A DNA stretch of 64,000 nt from contig CAWHNT010000046.1 in NCBI GenBank assembly GCA_963830775.1, positions 83,397-147,396 on the forward strand, in the 5' to 3' direction. Shown here in pieces: positions 45,664 through 56,635 of the stretch. The stretch's first letter is position 1. Each line of letters opens with the position of its first letter. The DNA is from CAWHNT01 sp963830775. Its GTDB lineage: Bacteria; Pseudomonadota; Alphaproteobacteria; Geminicoccales; Geminicoccaceae. The position numbers and the translations under genes were made by a program. The notes beneath the pieces are model-generated. The model was not told where the DNA came from. It made no database searches and worked only from the letters and a program-made list of their open reading frames with translations.

Positions 45664-48152
45664 ATGACGACCGAGCATTTTCAGAATCCCGCGATGGCCG
45701 ACAACATGCATGACCGTACCGACGTCGAGGACTGGAAGCGAGCGTTCCAAAGAAACCTCTTTTATATCCTGGGTCGTTTTCCGGCGACCGCCACCGCGAA
45801 CGACAACTACTTAGCACTCGCGTACAGCGTGCGCGACCACCTTCTCGAGCGCTGGGTCAAAGCATCCGAGACCTACTACCGGAAACAAGCGCGCACGGTC
45901 TGCTATTTGTCCGCCGAGTATTTGCTAGGCCCGCATCTAGGCAACAATCTTCTTAACCTCGGGGCTTTGGACACGGCGAGGCAGGCCATGAAAGAGCTTG
46001 GCCTCGATTTCGAGAAGCTCCTCGAGCAGGAGGAGGAGCCGGGCCTCGGCAACGGCGGTCTCGGACGGCTCGCCGCCTGCTTTCTCGACTCGCTCGCGAC
46101 GCTCGAGATCCCGATCGATCGGCTACGGCATCCGCTACGAATTCGGGATCTTCGACCAGCAAATTCGCGATGGCTGGCAAGTGGAGATGGCGGACAAGTG
46201 GCTTCGCCTCGGCAATCCATGGGAGATCCCGCGCCCGGAGATCGCGATCAACGTCGGTTTTGGTGGCCACACTGAAACGTACACCGACGAGAACGGCCGC
46301 TGCCGCGTCCGTTGGATTCCCGCGCGGCTCGTCAAAGGCATCGCCTACGATACCGCGATCCTCGGATATCGGGTCAACACGACCAACCTGCTCCGCCTGT
46401 GGAGCGCGGAAGCGGTCAATTCATTCGACTTCGAGTCGTTCAACACCGGTGACTACTACGCCGCGGTCGAGGAGAAAGTCGCCTCCGAGACGATCAGCAA
46501 GGTGCTCTACCCAAACGACACTGCTCTCCGTGGCAAGCAGCTCCGCCTTGAACAGCAGTACTTCTTAGTCTCGTGCGCGCTGCAGGACATGATTCGTATC
46601 TACCTGCAAAAGGGGCGCGACGTTTCAGATTTCCACCAGAGATACGCGGTTCAGCTCAACGACACGCACCCTGCGCTCGCAGTCGCGGAGCTAGTTCGCA
46701 TCCTCCTCGACGACTTCGGCATGGACTGGGAGCCGGCGTGGGACATCACGCGGCAGACGATGGCGTACACGAATCACACCTTGCTTCCGGAGGCGCTCGA
46801 GAAGTGGTCGGTTGGCTTGTTCGGGAGCGTCCTGCCGCGGCATCTCGAGATCGTCTATGAGATAAACCGCAGATTCCTCACCGAGGTCAGGCAGCGCTAT
46901 CCGGATGATCATGATCGCGTGCGCAGGCTCTCGCTGATCGACGAGTCAGGCGACCGATCCGTGCGGATGGCGCATCTTGCATGTGTCGGAAGCCACGCGA
47001 TCAACGGCGTCGCCGCTCTTCACAGCGAGCTCCTGAGGCGCGACGTGCTCCGGGATTTCAGCGAGCTGTGGCCGGAGAAGTTCCTGAATGTGACGAATGG
47101 TGTGACCCCTCGACGATTCATCATGCTGACGAATCCCGGGCTGAGCGAAGCTGTTGACGGACGCGATCGGGGACGGCTGGACCCGCGACCTGGAGCAGTT
47201 GCATGCGCTCGAGCCGATGGCGGATGACCCGGCCTTTCGCGAAGAGTGGCGACGCGTCAAGCGGCGAAGCAAGGAAGCGCTGGCGGCCGAGATTCAAACG
47301 AAAGCGGGTGTGACGCCCGATCCCGCGAGCCTGTTCGACATCCAGGTCAAGCGCTTTCACGAGTACAAGCGGCAGCACCTGAACCTGCTGCACGTCATTA
47401 CGCTCTATCACCGCCTGAGACACGACTCCGGATATGACGCGCCGCCACGCACGGTGATGTTCGCGGGAAAAGCCGCGCCCGGATACATGATGGCAAAGCA
47501 GATCATCAAGCTGATCCACTCCGTGGCTGACGTTGTGAACCATGACCAAGCGATCGCCGGACGGCTTCGCGTCGCATTTCTCCCCGATTACAACGTGAAG
47601 CACAGCCAGCACATCTTCCCGGGTGCTGATCTCTCGGAGCAGATCTCGACGGCGGGCAAGGAGGCGTCGGGCACCGGCAACATGAAATTCGCGATGAACG
47701 GTGCGCTCACGATCGGCACGCTCGACGGCGCCAACGTCGAGATCCGCGAGGCCGTCGGGGCCGAGAACTTCTTCTTGTTTGGCATGACGGTGGAAGACGT
47801 GGAGCACCGGCTTGCCCAAGGCTACCGGCCGTATGATCACTACCAGTCCGACGAGGAGCTACGGGCCGCGATCGACGCGATCGCCGATGGTGCGTTCTCG
47901 CATGGCGACCGCGATCTGTTCCGGCCGATCGTCGACAATCTGCTCTGGTCCGACCCCTACATGCTGCTTGCGGACTACCGCTCATACGTCGAGTGCCAGG
48001 AGGAGGTCAGCCGAGTGTGGCAAGATGCCGAGCGCTGGACGCGCTCGACGATCCTCAACGTGGCACGTACAGGCCAATTTTCCTCCGATCGCTCGATCCG
48101 CGAGTACTGCCGGGACATCTGGCACGTGCAGCCGGTGCCGATTCCGGATTAG
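45664..48152 (+). pseudogene. glgP: Glycogen/starch phosphorylase (two frameshifts)
   Basis: Releases glucose-1-phosphate from glycogen using PLP. The ATG 45664 follows GGAGG by nine bases. The frame breaks near 46117 and near 47149, each needing one base fewer, after which the length is 828 residues, exactly normal for GlgP. Family motifs are CYLSAEYLLGPHLGNNLLNL, LEEEPGLGNGGLGRLAACF-like text, AVQLNDTHPALAVAELVRI, NVTNGVTPRRF and the PLP-lysine site ASGTGNMKFAMNGALTIGT. Base composition is lower in GC than the surroundings, with many AAC, TTC and TCG-rich runs unlike the host genes. It lies isolated among transposase fragments, so horizontal acquisition is likely. Confidence 0.85.
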
Positions 48153-48343
48153 GGCGGTGTGGTGGGGCCCCTGCTGAGCGGTGAGGTGCATCTGGAAGGA
48201 GATGCCGGGAACCATCCCATACCGGGCGTTCTCGCGGCTCTGTCGGGAATTTTGTGTGCGGGCGTGCGGATTCCGATGATGTCGGCCGGGTGGCGCATCG
48301 CCCGCTGGACTGGTTTGGTGTCTCCATGGTGTTGGGCTGAAGG

Positions 48344-49451
48344 TCAAGCTGGAGCGGCCTGCACGACCTTCTTGCGCAAGGACTCGCCACTGAGCTGCAG
48401 GCGATGGGCGTTGTGGATGACGCGATCCAGGATCGCGTCGCCAAGGGTGGGGTCGCCGATCAGGTCATGCCACCGGTCCACGGGAATCTGACTGGTGATC
48501 AGGGTGGCGCCGCGGCCGTAGCGCTCCTCGACGATCTCGAGCATGTCGCGGCGCTGCTCGGGCCGTCGGTGACCAGCAGTGCCATCGCCTCGTTGAGCTC
48601 GGCCAGCGAGGAGAAGCGGCGGTGGCGCAGGCGAGCCAGGATCCAGCGCTCGACCACCAGCACCGCCACCTCGACCTTGGCCTTGTCGCGCGGCCGGCGT
48701 ACCCGGGCCGGCAGGATCGCGGTGCCGTAGTGCGTCGCCAGGTCGAGGTAGGTCCGGTTCAGCCCCGGTTCGTACCAGTTGGCCCGGTCGACCCCGACCC
48801 GCGGGTTGTCCGGCACCAGCTGTGCCGGCACGCCGCCAAAAAAGGCGAGGGCCCGCGTGTGCGAGCCGATCCAATCCGGCAGCGTCTGCGTCCAGGTCGC
48901 CTCGGCGTAGGTGTAGCTGGAGGCACCCATGGCGGCGACGAAGACCTGGGCTTGGCGCACCTCGCCGGTTCGGCCGTCGACGACCTCGACCGTCTGTCCG
49001 GCATAGTCGACGAACAGGCGCTCGCCAGCCGGGTGCGCCTGCCGCATGGTCGGCGACAGCCGCCCTTCCCAGGTGCGGTAGAGATCGCACCAGCGGCTGT
49101 AGCCATAGCCGCCGGGCTCCCTCGCCCGGTACTCCTCCCACAGCAGCATGAGCGTGACGCCCGGCCGGCGCAGCTCGCGGTGCACATGGGTCCAGTCCGG
49201 CTCGGCCTTGCGCCGCACTGCCCTGCCTGCTGCCGGCACTCGGCATAGAGCAGCGCCTCGAGCACGCGATCGCTCAGCGTCGCCGAAAGCGGCCACGCCA
49301 AGCCTGCCGCGGCGACGCGACCCTGGGTCAGCGCCACCGTGCTGCGGGCGATCCCCAGCGACCGGCCGATCGCTCGGTCGGAGGCGCCGCACTCGTGCTT
49401 GAGCCGCAGGATCTCCCGTACGCGTCGCATCGATACCCTCTCGGCCGGCAT
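48344..49451 (-). pseudogene. IS21 IstA-IstB remnant with internal deletion
   Basis: IstA starts at 49451 (MRRVREILRLKHECGASDRA, helix-turn-helix). It changes frame near 49225 and continues with RLFVDYAGQTVEVVDGRTGE (DDE Asp), FVAAMGASSYTYAEATWTQT and VPDNPRVGV (second Asp). After RFSSLAELNEAM it runs directly into the last ~65 residues of IstB (EERYGRGATLITSQIPVDRW, then DPTLGDAILDRVIHNAHRL) in another frame. Most of IstB, including its Walker A, is gone. The remnant is inactive. Confidence 0.8.
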
Positions 49452-49531
49452 CGGCTCCCCCGCCCGTCGTTGGTCTGCGACAGACAGGAGGCCGCTCCCC
49501 GCCCAGCGGTCGAGCAACCACCACCCTCAGG

Positions 49532-49602
49532 GTGGCCGACTTCACTTCGGAACCGGCGGCCGGCTTCATCTCGGGATCAGTGGCCGACTTCGCTCGGAAT
49601 CA
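49532..49602. repeat. IS21 end with repeated transposase-binding units
   Basis: Three similar units of 22-25 bases: GTGGCCGACTTCACTTCGGA (49532 on), GGCGGCCGGCTTCATCTCGG (49555 on) and AGTGGCCGACTTCGCTCGGA (49580 on). Serial repeats of this kind mark the terminal region of IS21 elements. Confidence 0.6.
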
Positions 49603-49609
49603 GCAGCCG

Positions 49610-50160
49610 GCCCGGTCGCCGAGGACCCGAGCTGGCAGGCACACACCAGCGACGGCTTCGACAAGGCGGCGTTCACGATCGACTGGGACCGGCAGACGGT
49701 TACCTGCCCAGCAGGCAAGCAGAGCTTCTCCTGGTCGCCCCACACCTACGCCAAGAACGATATGGCGTTTGAGGTCCGGTTCTCGCGCAAGGACTGCACG
49801 CCTTGTCCGCTCCGCGCCCGCTGCACCCGAGCCAAGCGGGAGCCTCGGATCATCCGGCTGCAGGCCCGTGAGCAGCACGAGGCGCTCCGGGCGGCCCGAG
49901 AACGGCAGGCCACGCCAACGTTTCGCGAACGCTACGCCGCACGGGCTAGGATCGAGGCCACCCACGCGCAGGCCGTCAGGCGCAGCGGCCTGCGCCACTC
50001 TCGCTATCTCGGCCTCGCCAAGACCCATCTGCAGCATGTTGCAACCGCGGTCGCCATCAACTTGGTGCGGCTCGGTGAATGGTGGGCAGGGCACGCCAAG
50101 GCGCCAACCCGCCGCTCCCACTTCGCTGCCCTCAACCCCGTCGCGGCGATCGCCGCGTAG
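49610..50160 (+). pseudogene. IS1182-type transposase, C-terminal fragment
   Basis: About 183 codons. It carries a cysteine-rich stretch (RKDCTPCPLRARCTRAKREP), QARIEATHAQAVRRSGLRHSR-like sequence and YLGLAKTHLQHVATAVAINL before the stop at 50160. This is the zinc-binding and C-terminal part of IS1182/IS5-type DDE transposases. The N-terminal catalytic half is absent, cut at the IS21 end. Confidence 0.7.
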
Positions 50161-50242
50161 CGCCCACAGAATTCGCCACCAGTGTCGCCGTTCCGTTCGT
50201 ACGCACGATCCAAAAACGGCGATTGCCAGCAGGGCCTTCTGT

Positions 50243-51160
50243 TCAGGTTGCGTTGGATCGTGCCTGCGCCAGTTTGGCCGCGATGACGTCGATCCTTTCC
50301 TTGTGGCTCGGTGGCGCGACGCCGCCAAAATGCTCCTTCAGGCCCAACTGCTCGACCAGGCGAAGACGCGCCACGGTTGCGCGTGCCATCACTGGCTCGA
50401 TACCCGCGTCCGCCACTGCATCCGCGGCCATCTCGACCTCTTCCGCCCGCCGCTTGGCGTGGATGGCGCCGGCACTCAGCAGCGTGTCGATGGTGGCCAT
50501 GAAGGGGCGGTCCATCGTCTTGGCGGCGGATGCGAGTACCGCCTCCTCCAGGCCGTAATGGCGGGCGGCCAGCAGCATCTCGTCGAGCAGCGCCTCCATG
50601 CCCTTGATCAGCACCGAGCGCAGGATCTTGATGCCGGAGGCGGTGCCGAGGCGCTCGCTGACCGCATCGATCCGCATGCCCCAAGGATTGAGAGCGTCGC
50701 GCACGCGTTCCGCGGCGGGGCCGCTGGCCAGGATCGGCATTTGCAGGCCGTTCTTGGGCGTGCCCATGATCGAGGCGTCACCGAGCAGCGCGCCGGTGTG
50801 GGCCAGACGTTCGGCAACCGCCATCTTCACCTTCGGCGTGGCGGAGGCGACGTCGACAAAGACGTGGCCTGCCCCGAGGTGGGGTGCGAAGGCCTCGGCA
50901 CTCTCGATCGACGCCGAGCCCGTAGTGGCGCCCAGGATGATGTCAGCCGTCCTCGCCAGCTCCTCGTTCGAGCGCACCAGCGTGACGCCCGCCTCGGCCG
51001 CGCGTCGCTGGATCAGCGATGCGTAGGGACCATCGAACGCGTACTTGTCGTAGCTCGCGATCTGCTCGAGCCCGCTCTGGCGCAGACCTTTGCCCCACGT
51101 GCTGCCGATCTCGCCGTAGCCCACGATCCCGAGACGGAATTGCTGCTGTCCATCGCTCAT
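50243..51160 (-). CDS. NAD(P)-dependent dehydrogenase with DUF1932 domain
   Basis: A 305-residue member of the 6-phosphogluconate/3-hydroxyisobutyrate dehydrogenase superfamily. The Rossmann motif is LGIVGYGEIGSTWG. The C-terminal DUF1932 domain covers about residues 190-260, including GIKILRSVLIKGMEALLDE where the superfamily has its catalytic Lys. GGGAGAAGACGTG precedes ATG 51160. It starts 49 bases after the YdiJ-like gene on the same strand, so both may act on one hydroxyacid. Substrate unknown. Confidence 0.83.
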   Translation of the reverse strand: MSDGQQQFRLGIVGYGEIGSTWGKGLRQSGLEQIASYDKYAFDGPYASLIQRRAAEAGVTLVRSNEELARTADIILGATTGSASIESAEAFAPHLGAGHVFVDVASATPKVKMAVAERLAHTGALLGDASIMGTPKNGLQMPILASGPAAERVRDALNPWGMRIDAVSERLGTASGIKILRSVLIKGMEALLDEMLLAARHYGLEEAVLASAAKTMDRPFMATIDTLLSAGAIHAKRRAEEVEMAADAVADAGIEPVMARATVARLRLVEQLGLKEHFGGVAPPSHKERIDVIAAKLAQARSNAT

Positions 51161-51209
51161 CACGTCTTCTCCCATCCAGGTTGCAGAATGTGCTGCCACA
51201 TCCTCGCGC

Positions 51210-54200
51210 TCACCCTTGCGCTTCCATGCTCCGCTCACGCCGGCTCTCGTTTCGCGGCGCACGGTCCCGGGACCCCGCAGCCTCCGCCAGGACGGGGCGC
51301 TGCAGGTGGCTCAGGAGGGCCTGCGCGGGGTGGAGCAGCTTGATGCCGTCGATGATCTTGGCCTGCGAGCGGCAGGAATAGCCCGTCGCAAGCAGCCGGC
51401 CCGATCGGCCGTGAGCCGCCACCTTCTCCTGCCAGCTCAGGGCGTAGATCCGCTCGGAGGTGGCGCGGTGGCGGGCCTCGTGGCCGTAGGTGCCGGCCAT
51501 GCCGCAGCAGCCGCTCGGCAGCACGCTCAGCTCGAGGCCGAGCCGGCGGAAGATGCGCTGCCAGTCGCCAAGCGAGCCGGCGGCGTTGGCCCGCTCGGTG
51601 CAGTGCGGCAGGAGGAGGAAGCCGTTCTGGCCGGGGGTGGCCGAGGGCGCATGGATGCTGGTCGAGCTGTCCCGCGAGCCATTCCTGGAGGAGCTGGACC
51701 TTGGGCACCCGGTCGGCACCCAGGGCCTTGTACTCGGACCGGTAGGTGAGCGTCATCGAGGGGTCGAGGCCGACCAGGGGCACGTTTTCGGCCGCCAAGC
51801 GCGCGCAGCATCGCGGCGTTGCGCTCGGCGATGCGCCCGAACGCTGCCCAGAAAGCCATGCACGTGCAGCGGCTTGCCATTCGGCTGCAAGGGGGCCAGC
51901 CACGGCGTGAAGCCCAGCTGCATCAGCAGGTCGACCAGGTCGAGCATGAGCTGCGGCTCGAAATGGCTGGTGAAGGCGTCCTGCACGATGACGACGCTGC
52001 GGGCGCGCTCCTCCGCCGGGAGTGCAGCCAGGGCCTGCGGTGTCGCGGTGCGGATGCCGCGCGATGGCGAGCTCGCGGTCGAGGCGGAGGCCCGGCAGCC
52101 GTGGCAGGGCGACGAGCCCAAGCCATCTCGTCACGAGCTGGCCCGGGAGGCTGCCGACCGCCATGTTGTAGAAGATCGGCATCCTCGCCGCCAAAGGCAG
52201 GAGATGCTCGATCCCGGCCACCAGGCCGTCCTTTGCCGGCCGCAGATAACGCCCGTGATAGGCCTCGAGGAACTTGGCGCGGAAGGCCGGCACGTCGACC
52301 TTGATCGGGCACTGGCCGGCGCATGCCTTGCAGGCGAGGCAGCCGTCCATCGCCTCCTTGACCTCGTGCGAGAAGTCGTACTCGCCGCGGCGCTTGCCGA
52401 GCGTGTTCGCGATCCGGGTTGGAAGCGTGCGCCAGGAGGACGTGGCGCGTAAGGCTGCCGCTTCGGCTACCGGATCGACTCCTTCGGCCACCATCAGCCG
52501 CAGCCACTCGCGCATCAGCGAGGCCCGGCCCTTGGGCGAGTGCCGGCGCTCGCGCGTCCCTTTCCAGGACGGGCACATGGCGGCGTCGAGGTCGAAGTCG
52601 TAGCAGGCGCCGTTGCCGTTGCAGTGGAGCGCGTTGTCGTAGCTCTCCCGGATGCCCGGCGGGATCGCGCGCTCGCGGCCGCCGCGGGTCGGGACCTCGT
52701 CGATCCGCAGCAGGCTGCCATCCGCCGGTGCCGCGATCTTGCCGGGGTTGAGCTGGTCGTGGGGGTCGAAGGCGGCCTTGATCCTCTGCAGGCAGGGATA
52801 GAGCGGGCCGAAGAAGGCGGGCGTGTACTCCGAGCGCACGCCCTTGCCGTGCTCGCCCCACAGGACCCCGCCATACTTCCGGGTGAGCGCCACCACCTCG
52901 TCCGAGATCTCGCGGATGAGCGGCGCTTGCGCCGGGTCGGTCATGTCGATGGCGGGGCGGACATGGAGCACGCCGGCATCGACATGGCCGAACATGCCGT
53001 AGACGAGGCCGCGGCGGTCGAGGGCGGCGCGGAACTCGGCGATGTAGTCGGCCAGGTGCTCAGGAGGGACGGCCGTGTCCTCGACGAAGGGAATGGGGCG
53101 CCGGCCGCCCTCCATGTTGCCCAGCAGGCCGACCGCCTTCTTGCGCATGCCCCAGATGCGCTCCACGGCATTCTCGGTGAACGAGGGCTGGAGCTGGGCT
53201 CCATCCTCCTCTGCCTCATCGCCATCCTCGGCGATGCGCAAGCTGTCCCCGACACCGCCAGAAAAGGCTCGCCGGTCGCCTCGCACCTCGTCGTTTCGCG
53301 CTACCGTGAAGCCGCGCCGTCCGTGCGTGCGGCCTTCATGCTCCAGCATGGTCGTGACGCGCCCAAGCTGGGCCTCGAGCTCGTCCGCACCGTCGGCCAG
53401 CAGCTCGACCAGGTTGACGCCGGCGGCCGGACCTTCCGGATCATCGGGGAAGAACGCGCGCACCTCGTGCCAGACGATATCGTTACGAGCGAGGGCCAGC
53501 ACGCGCGAGTCCACGGTCTCGATCGAGGCCGCCTGCGTGACGACCAGGGCACGCGCATCCCGCAAGGCGGCGTCGAAGCTGTCGTAGCGGATGTTGATCA
53601 GCGCCGAGCAGGCGGGGATCGGCAGCACGTTGAGCTCGGCCTCGGCGATGAAGCCCAGAGTACCTTCCGCCCCGCACAGGATGGCGTTGAGGTCGAAGCG
53701 CCCCTCGGCATCGCGGATATGGGCAAGGTCATAGCCGGTGAGGGAGCGGTTGAGCTTCGGGAAGCGCTCGGCGATCAGGGCCGCGTTCTCGCGCTGGATG
53801 GCGTTCACCAGCCGGTGGATGGCTCCTGCCCGGTCGGGCCGGGCCTCCACAGTCGCGAGCTCTTCGTCCTCGAGCGGCCGCGAGGTCCAGACCGTGCCGT
53901 CGAGCAGCACGGTCGTGAGCGACAGCACATGGTGGCTGGTCTTGCCGTAGATGCAGGAGCCCTGGCCGCACGCGTCCGTGTTGATCATCCCGCCGATGGT
54001 GGCGCGGTTGGAGGTCGACAGCTCCGGCGCGAAGAAGAGGCCGTAGGGCTCCAGCGCCTTGTTGAGCTGGTCCTTCACCACCCCGGCCTGCACCCGCACA
54101 CGCCGCCGCACGGGATCGATCTCCAGGATGCGGTTCATGTTGCGCGAGAGATCGACGACGAGGCCGTCGGTGAGCGACTGGCCGTTGGTGCCGGTGCCGC

Positions 54201-54456
54201 CACCGCGCGGCGCCAGCTTGAGCGCGCGGAAGCGCGCCTCGGCAGCGACCGTCGCGATGCGCACGAGATCCTCGGTACCGGCCGGAAAGGCGATCGCCTG
54301 GGGGAAGAGCTGGTAGATCGAGTTGTCGGTCGAGAGCACGGTGCGATCGGCATGGCCGAGGCTGAGCTGCCCCTCGAAGCCGCGGGCCCGCAGCTCGGCC
54401 AGGAACGCCACATGCAGCGGGGCCGGCGGGGGAACCCTGGCTAGACGCGGGATCAT
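51210..54456 (-). pseudogene. ydiJ: FAD/Fe-S D-2-hydroxyacid dehydrogenase, YdiJ type (four frameshifts)
   Basis: About 1,080 residues after correction. In E. coli the homologue oxidises D-2-hydroxyglutarate. The N-terminal PCMH-type FAD domain has APRGGGTGTNGQSLTDGLVV and ELSTSNRATIGGMINTDACG, and a FAD-oxidase C domain has YGMFGHVDAGVLHVRP. CLACKACAGQCPIKVDVPAF is a 4Fe-4S motif, and LLPHCTERANA with SGCCGMAGTYGHEARH form the CCG domains. The first two thirds are intact. The frame breaks near 52061, 51847, 51795 and 51663, all +1 in the coding direction. ATG 54456 starts the protein. Confidence 0.83.
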
Positions 54457-54724
54457 GAGACGGCACCCCACTCTGAGGAGCATCGGACGGCCGCGCTCAG
54501 TCGAGCTGATCGCAGACCTCCTCAATCACTACGGAACTGGCTTGCTTAGCTCGTACGGCCCCTCACAGACTGTTACCCGAGCCCATCGCCTGGAAATGCG
54601 GAATGTGCGTGAGCTTACTTCCCTTGCTCAGGCGAACCTTGCCCCCGGCGGGAATCGGCACCGGCTGCTCGGCACGTACCATCAGGCCCTTGACGACGTT
54701 CCCAGCTCGCGCGACCAGCGGCGG

Positions 54725-55402
54725 TCATTCTGGCATTTCGCACCCCAGCTTCTTCAGTGCTGCATCGACCCAGGCGCGGTCGTTCTTGCCGGCGAGGATG
54801 TCCGCCATCTGGCGGGTCTCCGCCTCGTGCTTGGCCTTCGCCGCCGCGTAGACCTGCTCGACATCGTTGAACGGGACGCAGACCACACCGTCATCGTCGC
54901 CCACGACCAGATCTCCGGGATGGATCACCATCCCCTCGATCGCGATCGGGACGTTGATCTCGCCCGGACCATCCTTGTACGGCCCCCGGTGGGTGACACC
55001 GGCTGCGAACACGGGAAAGTTGCTGGCCCGCATATAGGCCGAGTCGCGGATGGCACCGTGGATGACGATGCCGGCGACACCCTTCTTCTCGGCATAGGCA
55101 AGCATGAGCTCGCCCATCAACGCGTTGGTGAGGTCGCCGCCTGCGTCGACGACCACCACGTCCCCTGCCTCAGCGAGATCGAGCGCCTTGTGGAACATCA
55201 GGTTGTCGCCGGGTCGAGCCTTCACGGTGACGGCGGGACCGGCGAGCACGCCGCCGCCGTGCATCGGCCGGAGACGAGCACCGCCTGCGCCCATGCGTGA
55301 CATGCTGTCACTGATGTTTGCTACCGGCAGGCTGCGGAAACGTTCGACGACATCCGTGCTCACCTTCCGGCCACGCCGGAGGATTCTCAGTCCCACTGCC
55401 AT
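54725..55402 (-). CDS. RraA-family protein (aldolase/decarboxylase-like)
   Basis: A 225-residue trimeric-fold protein of the RraA/HMG-aldolase family. Members include regulators of RNase E and, more often in catabolic clusters, 4-hydroxy-4-methyl-2-oxoglutarate aldolases with oxaloacetate decarboxylase activity. VANISDSMSRMGAGGARLRP, the metal and substrate loop GELMLAYAEKKGVAGIVIHG and AIRDSAYMRASNFPVFAAG (with the Arg-Asp pair) match the active aldolase group. VVGDDDGVVCVPFNDVEQV closes the core. GGGGAGAGG lies before ATG 55402. The catabolic surroundings favour the enzyme role. Confidence 0.84.
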   Translation of the reverse strand: MAVGLRILRRGRKVSTDVVERFRSLPVANISDSMSRMGAGGARLRPMHGGGVLAGPAVTVKARPGDNLMFHKALDLAEAGDVVVVDAGGDLTNALMGELMLAYAEKKGVAGIVIHGAIRDSAYMRASNFPVFAAGVTHRGPYKDGPGEINVPIAIEGMVIHPGDLVVGDDDGVVCVPFNDVEQVYAAAKAKHEAETRQMADILAGKNDRAWVDAALKKLGCEMPE

Positions 55403-55456
55403 CTGGCCTCTCCCCGACCTGTCCAGGCCGGCATGCTCGGCGACCGCTATTGACAT

Positions 55457-55476
55457 GCTGTGCGTCGGAGCACAGC
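55457..55476. promoter_or_regulatory. Palindrome beside a TTGACA box in the RraA/TctC gap
   Basis: GCTGTGC / GCACAGC around GTCGGA, just after a TTGACA at 55450-55455. It sits in the divergent region between the RraA and first TctC genes. Likely regulator-binding site. Confidence 0.45.
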
Positions 55477-55485
55477 TTATTTTTA

Positions 55486-55497
55486 GAAGGCCGTTTC
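55486..55497. promoter_or_regulatory. Imperfect IclR-type box upstream of the first TctC gene
   Basis: GAAGGCCGTTTC shares the right arm GCCGTTTC with the perfect palindrome GAAACGCCGTTTC at 58505 upstream of the second TctC gene. Confidence 0.35.
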
Positions 55498-55646
55498 AAA
55501 ATATGCGTACCGATCCGGCTGGACAAGAGGCTTGGCCAGCGGGGTCTGTCTCCGGGCCTGCGACGATGCGCAGCGTCTCGGCGGCAAACGCGGCATTGCG
55601 AGGCGAGAAGGTCGTCACCTGGGCAAGCATCCAGGGAGGGAACGCC

Positions 55647-56621
55647 ATGATCAGCTCACGTCGAACCTTTTTGGTGGGCCTCGGCCTGGGTGCCACAGCG
55701 GTCGGGATGGCGCGCGCCGCCGACTCCTATCCGTCCAAGACGGTTCGGATCGTCGTCGCTTATGCACCGGGTGGTGCCGTCGATACCGTGGCTCGCAAGG
55801 TGGCCCAGAAACTGACCGAGCAGTTAGGGCAGCAGTTCGTCGTGGAGAACAAGCCGGGTGCGACGGGTACCATGGGCGCCCGCGAGGTCGCACGCTCGGA
55901 GCCGGACGGCTATACGCTGCTCGCGATCGACAATACCTATGCAATGCTGCCGTATGTCTTCACCAAGCTGCCTTTCGAGCATGCGGATGCTCTGGTTCCG
56001 ATCACCATCAGCGCTTTCGCGCCGATCATGCTGACGGTGGGCAAGGACTCGCCGTTCAAGGATCTTCAGGCGCTGATCGATTATGCCAGGCAGAACCCCG
56101 AGAAGCTGACTTATGGCACCGGCGGCAACGGCAGCGCGCCTCATTTCGCCACGGAAGCGTTCCAGCAGGCTGCCGGTATCAAGCTCTATCACGTTCCGTA
56201 CAAAGGGGCTGGCGAGGCGGTGGTGGGTGTCATGTCCGGCTCGGTGGATCTGGTGATGGTGTCGCCACCATCGGTGATGGGCAATATCCGGGCCGGACAG
56301 ATGCGCTCCCTGGCGATCAGCGGCACGCAGCGTGCTGCGGCCCTGCCGGACGTGCCTACCTTCGCCGAAGCTGGGCTGCCGCAGTATAGCGTCCTCAACT
56401 GGTCGGGACTGGCAGCTCCGAAGGGGACGCCAGGCGAGTTCACAAGCAGGCTGCAGGCCGAGGTAGCGAAGGCCCTGGCTGCTCCGGATATGAAGGAGTT
56501 CCTGGAATCCCAAGCTGCCATGCCGGGCGGCATGCCTTCCGAAGCCTTCGCCCAGCTGATGAAGGAGGAGACCGAACGCTGGCGCGAGGTCGCCTCCAAG
56601 GCTGACATCAAGAAGCAATAG
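55647..56621 (+). CDS. Tripartite tricarboxylate transporter solute-binding protein (TctC/Bug), first copy
   Basis: A 324-residue periplasmic binding protein. The N-terminus ISSRRTFLVGLGLGATAVGM has a twin-arginine-like RR followed by a hydrophobic stretch and ARAAD cleavage site. Bug-family blocks are VRIVVAYAPGGAVDTVARKV, VENKPGATGTMGAREVARS and GIKLYHVPYKGAGEAVVGVM (the second substrate loop). TYGTGGNGSAPHFATEAFQ is also characteristic. GGAGGG lies before ATG 55647. The ligand is probably a di- or tricarboxylate. The lactonase gene follows after 14 bases. Confidence 0.88.
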   Translation: MISSRRTFLVGLGLGATAVGMARAADSYPSKTVRIVVAYAPGGAVDTVARKVAQKLTEQLGQQFVVENKPGATGTMGAREVARSEPDGYTLLAIDNTYAMLPYVFTKLPFEHADALVPITISAFAPIMLTVGKDSPFKDLQALIDYARQNPEKLTYGTGGNGSAPHFATEAFQQAAGIKLYHVPYKGAGEAVVGVMSGSVDLVMVSPPSVMGNIRAGQMRSLAISGTQRAAALPDVPTFAEAGLPQYSVLNWSGLAAPKGTPGEFTSRLQAEVAKALAAPDMKEFLESQAAMPGGMPSEAFAQLMKEETERWREVASKADIKKQ

Positions 56622-56635
56622 CACGGCATGGCACC

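Noticed and set aside
49532..49602. Three short direct repeats taken as a possible CRISPR array
   Set aside because: Units are imperfect, contiguous without spacers, and fit the repeated end of an IS21 element.
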